A stretch of 64,000 nucleotides of DNA. Origin: Porodaedalea pini (taxonomy: Eukaryota; Basidiomycota; Agaricomycetes; Hymenochaetales; Hymenochaetaceae). This document shows positions 54,680 through 64,000 of the stretch, piece after piece. The notes under the pieces are model-generated. The model was not told the origin of the DNA and did not search any database. It saw nothing but the letters and a program-made list of their open reading frames with translations. Made by a program: the position numbers and the translations under genes. Position 1 is the stretch's first letter. Every line of letters starts with the position of its first letter. The DNA lies in assembly GCA_002794775.1 (NCBI GenBank), contig NBAY01000004.1, positions 1 through 64,000 on the forward strand, written 5' to 3'.

Positions 54680-56060
54680 AAGATAGATCTCACCGACAAA
54701 CAGCGACGGGCCCTCCCTGCATCAGCGCGTTGGGATTCAAACCGACCAGGCTATGTCGCGACCAACAACAGTGGCGTCGTACACGATATCTGGTGGAGTG
54801 AGATTCGGCACAGTTGGTACTCATCAGACGAACAAGGAAGGAGAGCGAGGTGGCCCCCAGCCGTCCCATCGTCGCCTGCGCTGTCAACGTCAACTATCAA
54901 CTTACCACCGACTCCAGGACCCTACCGCGAGACTCGTAGAGATCCTTCACCCCCAACCCCCCCTGAACCTTCAACGCCCACGCCCGAACCCACAATGTCA
55001 GCAGGAGGTTTCAGTCAGCAGCAGATGGAGCAAATCGCGATGATCGTGGCGAATGCCTTCGCCCATCAGGGAACGAACGCCCCCGCTGCCTCGACCCCAA
55101 ACATCGACGTCGCCCGGCCATGTGAATTCACTGGTGGCGACGATTACCTGGACTTCAAGTGCGAGGTCCTCCTCTTTGTCTTGGCAAACCCGAGCCGGTA
55201 CCCGACGTCAGATAGCAAGATCTATGTCACACTCTCATACCTGAAAGGCGGCAATGCATCGACATGGGCGCAAAACTACGTCAAGGAGTTCATGACGAAT
55301 GGCGTCGTGAATTTCACTGACAGCTGGACCAGGTTCCAGGAAAGGCTGGATGCCTCCTTCGACGATCCGAACCGGAAGGAGAAGGCGCTAGCAGAGTTCC
55401 GAACCAAGGTACAGAAGGACCTCACTGCCGACGAGTTCTTCCAGAAGCTTGATGTCGTTATCACAAGAGCTGGTCTAAAGGACGACAGCATCATCTGTGA
55501 CCGCCTGAAGCGAGCGCTGAACATCGAGGTGGTCCGCGGAGTATTGAGGTCAACGCCGGTCCCAACGACGTACGACGCATGGAAGAAGAAAGCCATCGAG
55601 ATCGATCGCGGTGAACAACAGATCCACGCAATTCAGTGAGGGCGTGCGTTACCACTCCCACCACGCCAGCCTCAGCACCAGGCACCCCCCACTCGCCGTC
55701 CGATCACCAAAACCCCATGTCGACAAATGCGACGCAACCGGCGTCACCTTCGGAGGCGCCGGCCAACCAATGGACGTCTCGATGAATGAGGCGCAATGAC
55801 GACAGGCGTGCTGGATCTGTGGCAAGCTCAGTCACTTCAAGGCCTCGTGCCCGGAGGGGAAGACGATCGTACAGCGCATGTTGCGGATGATGGCGCCGGG
55901 CGAACGACGTCTCATCGCCGACGAGCTCGGTGTGATGAAGGAATCGGCTTTCGAGGAAGTCGTAGACACTCGAAAGACGACAGTGGAGGATTATGTGGAG
56001 GAAGGAGACGATGACAAAGAGGTCGTCGATTCGCAGGATTTTGCGAGTGGTCAGGCATAG
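54680..56060 (+). pseudogene. Gypsy F gag
   Basis: Open from KIDLTDKQRRALPAS with no ATG before MSAGGFSQQQMEQIAMIVAN (54995). Capsid core CEFTGGDDYLDFKCEVLLFV and TADEFFQKLDVVITRAGL. TGA at 55637, a frameshift between ~55640 and 55720, TGA at 55797, then the zinc knuckle CWICGKLSHFKASC and an acidic tail to TAG at 56058. At ~55510 F keeps CGA GCG (KRALNIEVV) where D and E have TGA GCA, direct evidence of the C-to-T route to stop codons. Confidence 0.85.
56036..56042 (+). promoter_or_regulatory. Candidate -1 frameshift site, gypsy F
   Basis: GGATTTT, gag codons GAT TTT then GCG, 15 nt before the gag stop; the pol frame is open through this site. Confidence 0.42.
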
Positions 56061-59000
56061 CCACCGGGGTGATTGACCGAGAAGAACAAGGGGCCTCGTA
56101 TCCGGACTCGGTAAAATATAACCAACCATCTGTACAATACATAGATGCAAACGACGTTGATGGTTTTTCCGATTACGAAGTCCCCACTGGTGTGAATGAA
56201 AGGAACGAGTATGAACAACTGTTCGTGAGGGGAACTGGTGGACGCCAGCTGGACCTCCTCCTGAACGTCAGATACAACGTGGAGAGTGAAGCGAAAGAGG
56301 TGGATGCGCATGCTTTCGTGGATTCGGGATGTACCGGATCGTGCATCGACGTAAGGTTTGTCGAGAGGTATGGGTTAGAGACGAAATGTTACATCCGGCC
56401 CCTCGCGGTGCTCAATGCAGATGGCACGCACAATGAGGTGGGGTTGATCGAGAAGTATGTCGATGTTGAACTTACAATCGGCCACCATATGGAACGAATA
56501 GTCCTGGCGGTAACCTCGCTAGCATCGTCGAACATCTTCCTTGGTTATGACTGGCTTCGACATCATAACCCGGAAGTCGACTGGAAAGCGGGATTGATCG
56601 AATTTACCCGCTGCCCAGAAGAGTGTGCGATCAAGAAGGAGAGCGTGCGGAAGATGGAGGAAGTCGTGGAAGAGATGAGGCGAATGGGGAGGGTGAGAGA
56701 GGTGCGAATGGACAAGGCGTCCTGGCCCGCATACCTCAACGACTACGCCGACGTTTTCAGCGAGAAAGGCTTTGAGAAGCTGCCGGAACATCGACCCTGG
56801 GACCACGTCATTGACTTGAAACCCGACTTCAAACCTAGCAACTGTAAAATTTACCCACTCATGCCAACCGAGCAACAATTGCTAAAGGACTTCCTCGACG
56901 AAAACTTGAAGTCTGGTCGTATCCGAAAGTCGATCTCACTGATGGTGTCGCCTTTCTTCTTCATCAAGAAGGCCGACAAGTCACTACGCCCGATCCAGGA
57001 TTACCATAAGCTCAATGACGGTACGATCAAAAATAAGTATCCCCTACCTCTCATCGACGAACTTGTCGACAAGGTCAAGAAAGCGAAGTACATCACTAAG
57101 CTTGACCTTCGATGGGGATATTATAACATCCGGATCCACGAAGGCGACGAGTGGAAGGCAGCGTTTCGCACAAATATGGGCCTCTTCGAACCTACGGTCA
57201 TGTTCTTTGGTCTTTGCAATGCACCGGCAACATTCCAGGCCTTTGTCAACCACATTTTCAAGGGACTGATCTATGATAACCTCATCATCATCTATCTCGA
57301 CGACATCCTCATTCTCTTGCAAACTCTTGAGGAACACATCGAGACGTCGAGGCGCGTCCTTCAGATCTTGCGAGAAAACGGCCTGTACCTGAAACCAGAA
57401 AAGTGCGAGTTCGACGCGAAGACGGTGAAGTACCTCGGTCACATCGTCGGCAATGGAGAGATCAGGGCCGATCCAGCAAAGACGGAGGCGATCGCAGACT
57501 GGCCAGCTCCACGAAACCTCAAGCAGCTACAATGATTCCTTGGCATGGGCAACTGGCTGCAACGATTCATTAAGGACTACAGCAAGGTAGTCCACCCATT
57601 GACATCGCTGACAGGATAAAAGGACTGGGTATGGGAGACCAAACAGCAGGAAGCGTTCGAGGAGTTGAGACGACGTCTCTGCTCACCTCCAGTCCTGGCC
57701 ATCACGAACGACGAGGGCCCTTTCCACGTCGAGGTGGACTCGTCGAACTTCGCGCTTGGAGGTGTGCTGTTACAGAAACAGGAAGGCAAGTGGAGGGTGG
57801 TCGCTTATAGGTCAGAAGCACTCCTGCCAGCGGAGCGAAACTATGAGATCTACGACAAGGAGATGCTCACGATCATTTCGGCACTCAAGGAGTGGAGGCA
57901 GTACCTCCTTGGAGCCCGCCACAAGATCGAGATCTGGTCTGACCACGCCAACCTCACATACTTCAGGTCGGCTCAAAAGTTGAGCTATCGTCAAGCTCGC
58001 TGGCGAACAGAACTCGAAGAATTCGACTTCCACCTCGAACACAAGTCGGGGAAGACGATGGGCAAGGCGGACCTACTGTCGCGCAAGGCTGGTTATGATG
58101 AGGGCAAGGATGACAACGACGGTGTCGTGTTCATCAAGGAGAAGTGGCTGAATCGTGGAGTGGTGAGGACGTCGCGTGATGAGATGTTGGACAGAGTGGG
58201 TGAAGCGCAAAAGGTGCAACACGAGTCAGAGAGGCCGACAGGGATGACGGAGGTCGACGGGTTATGGCAGATGAAAGGCAAAGTGTACGTCCCATCGATG
58301 ATGAAGGAAGTGGTGTTGTGAGAGTGTCACGACTCGGTACTGGCTGGGCACCCAGGAGCATCAAAAATGGTGGAGCTCGTCCGTCGAGACTTCTGGTGGA
58401 TGTCGATGTTCTCCGACGTCTGAGCATATGTCCATGGGTGTGATCACTGCCAGCGAACAAAGGCTCTGAGGGCGTCGAGGTCAAGGCCGCTCCACCCAAA
58501 CACAGTCCTGGAAGGCCCATGGGAAATCATCACGGTCGACCTCATCGGAGAACTCCCGGACTCCAAGGGGCACAACACGATTTGCGTCTTCATCGATAGG
58601 TTCTCGAAGCAGATGCACGCGATCCCAACGACGACGAAGTTGTCGGCAGAAGGCATGGCTCAGCTGTACCGCAACCACGTCTTCCGCCTCCACGGCCTAC
58701 CAAAAAAGATCATCCACGACCGAGGCACACAGTTCGACGCTTCAATGATGAAGGAGCTGTACAAACTCCTACACATCGAAGGCAACCCATCAACAGCGTA
58801 TCACCCACAGACGGACGGTCAGATGGAACACGTTAACCAAGAGCTCGAACAATACCTCAGGCTCTTCGTTAACCATCGGCAATCGGACTGGAAGGACTGG
58901 CTCCCCCTCGCGGAGTTTGCATACAATAACTGCGAACACTCGGCAACGAAGATGTCCCCCTTCTACGCGAATACAGGACGTCACCCCTTGAGCTTTGACA

Positions 59001-59686
59001 CAGCACGAACCTCGTCTGCCAACATGTCGGCAGAAGAATTCGTGAAGCACATCAAGGAGACTCATCGCATGGTGAAGGACAACTTGGTCAAGGTGGCAGA
59101 TGACATGAAACGCTACCACGACCGGACGGCAGGAACTTCAGTTGAGTACAAGGCTGGGGACAAGGTTTTCCTCGACGGGCGAAATATTAGTACAGATTCG
59201 CCGATGAAGAAACTTGTGGACAAATGGTATGGCCCCTTTGAAATCGTCGACAAGGTGGGAGCAAGCGCGTACAAGCTCAAGCTCCCAAAGCGATGGAAAA
59301 AGGTCCACCTGGTCTTCAATGAGGCCCTGCTAAAGCCTGCCGTCAAACCGTCCTTCGAGAGCCAAAGACAACCAGCACCGCCGCCACCTGACATCGTCAG
59401 AAATGAGGAGGAGTACGAGATCGAGGAGGTTCTAGACTCACGTCTGCACTGAGGGAAACTACAGTACCTTGTCAAATGGGTTGGATACAACGAACCGACT
59501 TGGCAGCCTGAGACGGACTTCGGCGAGAACGCAAAGGAGGCGATCGCTGAGTTCTATCGAAAACACCCTGGCGCTCCTCGAAAGCTCGACATCCTTCGCC
59601 AACGACTCCGCCCACGCTTCGTTGACACCGAGCCAGATGACCTTGATCTTGGTTGGTTGGGACACCCAACCTTGAGGGGGGGGTAA
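56043..59686 (+). pseudogene. Gypsy F pol (protease to chromodomain)
   Basis: One frame, -1 to gag. Protease HAFVDSGCTGSCIDVRF; RT TKLDLRWGYYNIRI and YLDDILIL; RNase H EVDSSNFALGGVLLQKQ and SDHANLTYFRSAQKLSYRQA; integrase zinc motif (GHPGASKMVELVRRDFWW, then GCDHCQ), core DLIGELPDSKG, IIHDRGTQFDASMM and YHPQTDGQMEHVNQE; chromodomain QYLVKWVGYNEPTWQPETD. Stops at 57533 (TGA), 57618 (TAA), 58319, ~58421 and 59450 (TGA). Catalytic residues are otherwise intact. The frame ends TLRGG-TAA in the purine tract; the hairpin at 59655-59671 precedes it. Confidence 0.88.
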
Positions 59687-60126
59687 TGTTAGGACTCGAA
59701 CTTTCATCTTTTCTTTTATTTTCCTTTTACCATTTCCTTTCCTTTAACCGCTCCTTTTCATTATATTTAATCACCTTTTCAATCATTTCCCACACTCCTT
59801 TCACATGACCTTCATTCATTCCATTCCGCTCCCTTTATGTAATCTTAGACAATGGGGAAACCGGTTCTCATGAGGCGATCACTGTATATAAGGAAGAGGA
59901 ATCGCATCTGAACACCTGTTCTGCTTTTCCTCTTACCTCCATGACGACCTAGGTGAGACCGCGTCCCCCTCCTGTAGTAGAGTACATTGTATTAATCCTC
60001 TTACCTCCGTGACGACCTAGCCTGATTATAGCATGTCCCGAGTCCCCGCTCGAGTATAGCACGTCCCAGACAACAGTCAGCCGAGGCCTGCCCAGTCCGA
60101 GCCATCTCCCAGACTCCTGCCTAACA
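59687..60126 (+). repeat. 3' LTR of gypsy F (440 bp)
   Basis: TGTTAGGACTCG...CTGCCTAACA, uninterrupted; followed by TGCTC and the continuation of gypsy E pol. Confidence 0.94.
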
Positions 60127-62102
60127 TGCTCGAGGTGGAAGTCAAATTCTTTGAGCTCTGTCCGCCAGCGAGCTTGTCGATAGCTCAGCTTTTGTGCCGA
60201 CTTGAAGTAGGTGAGGTTGGCATGATCGGACCAGATCTCGATAGGGTGACGGGTGCCAAGGAGGTATTGCCTCCACTCCTTGAGTGCCGAAACGATCGCA
60301 AGCATCTCCTTGTCGTAGATCTCGTAGTTCTGTTCCGCTGGCAGGAGCACTTCTGACCGGTAGGCCACCACCCTCCACTGTCCTTCCTGCTTCTGCAACA
60401 ACACACCTCCCAGTGCAAAGTTCGACGAGTCCGCCTCAACGCGGAAAGGGCCCTCGTCGTTGGCGATGGCCAGGACTGGAGGTGAGCAGAGACGTCGTCT
60501 CAACTCCTCGAACGCCTCCTGCTGTTTGGTCTCCCATACCCAATCCTTCTTGCCCATTAGCGACATCAGCAGATGGACCACCTTGCTGTAGTCCTTGATG
60601 AATCGCCACAGCCAGTTACCCATGCCGAGGAATTGTTGAAGCTGTTTAAGGTTTCGTGGAACTGGCCAGTCTGCTATCGCCTCTGTCTTCGCCGGATCAG
60701 CCCTGATTTCGCCATTGCCGACAATGTGTCCGAGGTATTTCACGGTCTTAGCGTCGAACTCGCATTTTTCTGGCTTCGGGTACAGGCCGTTTTCTCGCAA
60801 GATCTGAAGGACGCGCCTCGACGTCTTGATATGTTCCTCAAGAGTTTGCGAAAGAATGAGGATGTCGTCGAGGTAGACGATAATCAAGTTGTCGTAGATC
60901 AGTCCCTTGAAGATGTGGTTGACAAATGCTTGGAACGTTGCCGGCACATTGCAAAGACCAAAGAACATGACCATTGGCTCGAAGAGGCCCATATTCGTGT
61001 GAAAAGCTGCCTTCCACTTGTCGCCTTCACGGATCCGGACGTTGTAGTATCCCCATCAGAGGTCAAGCTTGGTGATGAACCTTGCCTTCTTGACCTTATC
61101 AACAAGCTCGTCAATGAGGGGGAGATGGTACTTGTTCTTGATCATTCCCTCATTAAGCTTCCGGTAGTCCTGTATCGGGCGTAGGGACTTGTCGGCCTTC
61201 TTGATAAAAAAGAAAGGCGATGCCATCGGCAAAATCGACTTTCGTATACGGCCTGACTTCATGTTCTCTTCAAGGAAGTCCTTTAGCAACTGTTGTTCCA
61301 TCGGCGTCAACAGATAGATCTTGCAGTCGCTAGGCTTGAAGTCAGGCTTCAGGTTGATGACGTGGTCCCAGGGGTGGTGCTTCGGTAGCTTCTCGAATCC
61401 TTTCTCCGAGAAGACATCGGCGTAGTCGTTGAGATATGTGGGCCAGGATGCCTTGTCCATTCGCACTTCTCTCACCCTCCTCATCTCTTCCACTGCCTCC
61501 TTCTCGATCATGCACCCTTCTGGGCAATGGGTGAATTCAATCAAACCTGCCTTCCAGTCGACCTCTGGGTTATGACGTCGAAGCCAGTCATAGCCAAGGA
61601 AGATATTTGATGACGCCAGGGATGTTACCGCAAGGACGATCCTTTCCTTGTGATGTCCAATCCGCAGTTCAATGTTGACGTATCTCTCAATCAAACCGGC
61701 CTCGTTGTGCGTGCCATCCGCGTTAAGCACCGCGAGGGGTCGGATGTAGCGCTTGGTCTCCAACCCATACCGTTTGACGAACCTCACATCGATGCATGAT
61801 CCGGTACACCCTGAATCCACGAGGGCATGCGCATCCACCTCTTTCACTTCACCCTCCACTTTGTATTCGACGTTCAGGAGGAGGTCCAGCTGGCGTCCGC
61901 CAGTTCCCCTCATGAACAGCTGATCGTACTCGTTCTCTTTGTTCACACCAGTGGGAACTTCGTAATCGGAAAAACCATCAATGTCGTTTGCATCTACGTA
62001 TTGTACAGACGGTTGGTTATATTTTATTGAGTCCGGATACAAGGCCCCTTGTTCTTCTCGGTCAGTTGCCCCGGTGGTTACGCCTGACCACTCGCAAAAC
62101 CC
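60127..62102 (-). pseudogene. Gypsy E pol: protease, RT, RNase H
   Basis: Protease HALVDSGCTGSCIDVRF, SSNIFLGYDWLRRHNPEVDW, RT N-terminus RPIQDYRKLNEGMIKNKYHL, then one TGA at 61056 (TKLDL-stop-WGYYN, arginine in F). After it: MFFGLCNVPATFQAFVNHIF, catalytic YLDDILIL, KYLGHIVGNGEIRADPAK, EADSSNFALGGVLLQKQ and the RNase H tail SYRQARWRTELKEFDFHLEH, which joins the integrase half across gypsy F. It is the least damaged pol after gypsy B. GGGTTTT at 62096-62102 precedes it. Confidence 0.87.
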
Positions 62103-63463
62103 TGCGAGTCGACGACCTCTTCGTCATCACCTTCCTCTTCCACATAGTCCTCCACCGTCGTCTTTCAAGTGTCTACGACTTCCTCGAAGGACGATTCCTT
62201 CATCATGCCTAGCTCGTCGGCGATTAGACGACGTTCACCTGGCGCCATCATCTGCAGCATGCGCTGCACGATCGTCTTCCCCTGCGGGCACGTGTCCTTG
62301 AAGTGGCCGAGCTGACCACAGATCCAGCATGCCCGTCGTCGTTGCGCCTCGTTCATCGAGATGTCCATTGGCTGGCCCACTCCTCCAAAGGTGATGCCGG
62401 TCGCATCACGTTTGTCGATGTGGGGGGCTGCCATCTGACGACGAGTTGGGGGCATCTGCTGCTGCTGAGGACGTGGTGGTGTCGGGAAGGCACAGCCTCG
62501 TTGAATGGCATGGATCTGTTGTTCACCACGATCGATTTTGATTGCCTTCTTTTTCCAGCCGTCGTATGTCGTTGGTACTGGCGTTGACCTTAAAACTCCA
62601 CGAACCACTTCGATGTTCATTGCTCACTTCAGGCGGTCGCAGATGATGTTGTCGTCCTTCAGACCAGCCCTTGTGATGACGACGTCGAGTTTCTGGAAGA
62701 ACTCATCGGCGGTCAGGTCCTTCTGCACCTTGGTCCGAAACTCCGCTAGTGCTTTTTCTTTCCAGTTCGGATCGTCGAACGAGGCGTCCAGCCATTCCTG
62801 GAACCTGGCCCAGCTGTCAGTGAAACTCACAACGCCATTCGTCATGAATTCCTCGACATAGTTCTGCGCCCATGTCGACGCATTGCCTCCCTTTAGGTAC
62901 AAAAGCGTGATGTAGATTTTGCTGTCCGATGTCGGGTACCGGCTCGGGTTTTCTGAGACAAAGAGGAGGACCTCGCGTTTGAAGTCCAGATAGTCGTCGC
63001 CACCTGTGAATTCACGTGGCCGGGCAACATCGATATTGGGGGTCGAGGCAGCAGGTGCAGGGGCGTTTGTTGCCTGATGGGCAAAAGCGTTCGCCACGAT
63101 CATCACGATCTGCTCCATCTGTTGTTGACTAAAACCTCCCGCTGACATTGCTGGTGTAGGAGTCGGTGTCGAGGGTTCAGGGGGAGTTGGTGGGGAAGGG
63201 TCTCTTCGAGTCTCGCGGTAAGGACCTGGGGTCGGAGGCAAAAGGACCATAGACGTCGACGGTGCGGGTGATGATGGAGCAGCTGGGGGCCACCTAGCTC
63301 TTCTTCCTTGTTCGTCTGAAGAGTACCAGGCATGCCGGACCTCACTCCACCAGATATTGTGTACGACGCCACTGTTGTTGGTCGCAATGTAGCCTGGTCG
63401 GTTTGAATCCCAACGCGCTGATGCAGGGAGAGCCCGTTGTTGTTCTTCTGTGAGATCTATCTT
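62078..63463 (-). pseudogene. Gypsy E gag
   Basis: From KIDLTEEQQRALPAS through TNNSGVVHNIWWSEVRHAWY, LLPPTPGPYRETRRDPSPP, MSAGGFSQQQMEQIVMIVAN, core REFTGGDDYLDFKREVLLFV, TGA at 62621-62626 (DRLK-stop-AMN), zinc knuckle CWICGQLGHFKDTC, TGA at 62165 and the final TAA at 62078-62080. Only two internal stops and no frameshift. Confidence 0.85.
62096..62102 (-). promoter_or_regulatory. Candidate -1 frameshift heptamer, gypsy E
   Basis: G GGT TTT (minus strand) in the gag frame, 15 nt before the TAA; pol is open in -1 through this position. Confidence 0.55.
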
Positions 63464-63858
63464 GACGATGGCAGGGGAACAGGGATCAGTTGCACGTTTG
63501 ATTTGGGGTTACACCAACGTTGGACGGGTTCGTCGGTGAAGTTAATGATGAGACCGAAGGACGCGGCAGTGATAACAATCGACAACGACGTTGACAACTG
63601 TACACGTAACGTTACCCACATCCAGGTTAAGTGGCTCCTCCACCAAAGGGAGATACAGAGAGCCAGGGTCGGGAAAGGTTTGTTGAAGGTATTATGTAAT
63701 ACACAAACGTCCGAAAACGTCCGGGCAGGGTTGAGGGTTGTCGTTTAGGGGGTTTACACGTCAAGTCCGTCGAGGGGAGCGCTCCTCTAGACTGAGTGAA
63801 GGCGAGTCAACAGCGACGATGTACGCTGGGGATGAGCCTGGGTGGGGTTCTGTTTTTA
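63464..63858 (-). other. Gypsy E leader
   Basis: Same layout as the leader of gypsy F. The primer site after the LTR reads AAAAACAGAAC, one G-to-A change from that of F. No separate gene called. Confidence 0.5.
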
Positions 63859-64000
63859 TGTTAGGCAGGAGTCCGGGAGATGACTCGGACTGGGCAGGCC
63901 TCGGCTGACTGTCGTCTGGGACGTGCTATACTCAAGCAAGACTCGGGACACACTTTACTCAGACTAGGTCATCGCGGAGGTAAGAGGATTAGTACAAGTC
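63859..64000 (-). repeat. 5' LTR of gypsy E, truncated by the window end
   Basis: Starts TGTTAGGCAGGAGTCCGGG and follows 49305 onward for 142 bp to the last base. Confidence 0.88.

Larger units (their letters stand above)
51377..60126 (+). mobile_element. Gypsy F: chromovirus with a pogo element in its 5' LTR
   Basis: LTRs of 440 bp (5' one without the pogo insert) and target duplication TGCTC at 51372-51376 and 60127-60131. Leader, gag and pol are in order on the plus strand. The two LTRs differ at about eleven positions, all CpG transitions. Confidence 0.95.
49305..64000 (-). mobile_element. Gypsy E: chromovirus, host of gypsy F, runs off the window
   Basis: The 3' LTR is at 49305-49726; the 5' LTR starts at 63859 and is truncated by the window end. 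Gypsy F (51377-60126) interrupts the integrase/RNase H junction with duplication TGCTC; the pol frame is continuous once F and one TGCTC are removed. Few stops remain in pol. Confidence 0.92.

Noticed and set aside
13369..60126. Neurospora-type RIP as the cause of the C-to-T decay
   Set aside because: The changes read are at CpG, not CpA, and the 2.5-kb identical inverted repeat has escaped, which RIP would not allow.
60573..61184. 203-codon plus-strand frame opposite gypsy E pol
   Set aside because: Antisense of reverse transcriptase; similar shadows recur opposite every pol copy.

Overview
The window looks like a transposon-rich stretch of a basidiomycete (probably Agaricomycete) genome. 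This is inferred from 55-100 bp introns, an F-box protein with an acidic C-terminus, a fungal-type copper ATPase, Tad-like LINE and chromodomain Ty3/gypsy elements, and CpG-biased decay. Only two host genes were found, both in the first 10.3 kb. The other ~53.7 kb is mobile elements nested inside one another. No tRNA, rRNA or CRISPR array was seen.

Layout: 1-4.2 kb holds three short non-autonomous DNA transposons; the third ends 16 bp before the ATG of an F-box-like gene (4202-6098, two exons). A four-exon copper P-type ATPase follows (7069-10249; 1000 aa). A LINE (about 10.6-19.1 kb) has an intact ORF1; its ORF2 is split by a non-autonomous LTR retrotransposon G (13369-15568, target duplication CCTAC). 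From 19.25 to 21.08 kb a foldback element (FB1) sits inside another (FB2). A Tc1/mariner-like element starts at 21212 and is cut by gypsy A.

From 21.3 to 35.0 kb two arms of 2494 bp (21336-23829 and 32527-35020) are inverted copies with no mismatch in any stretch compared. Gypsy B (23930-30878, nearly intact) lies between them. The right arm was hit by FB1-C, which was hit by gypsy C. Gypsy C holds a solo LTR, gypsy D, FB1-B and, in its leader, gypsy E. Gypsy E holds gypsy F, whose 5' LTR holds a pogo/Tigger transposon. This is a stack six insertions deep that runs off the right edge of the window.

Shared biology: the LTR elements are chromoviruses of the Tf1/sushi/MarY1 kind. In three distinct LTR types the primer-binding site is complementary to the predicted 5' end of the element's own RNA (self-priming). 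Six elements share GGRTTTT just before the gag stop, with pol in the -1 frame. A stem-loop whose sequence varies but whose pairing is kept precedes the polypurine tract. LTR pairs differ almost only at CpG sites, and nearly all nonsense codons are TGA where CGA is expected, which points to 5-methylcytosine decay.
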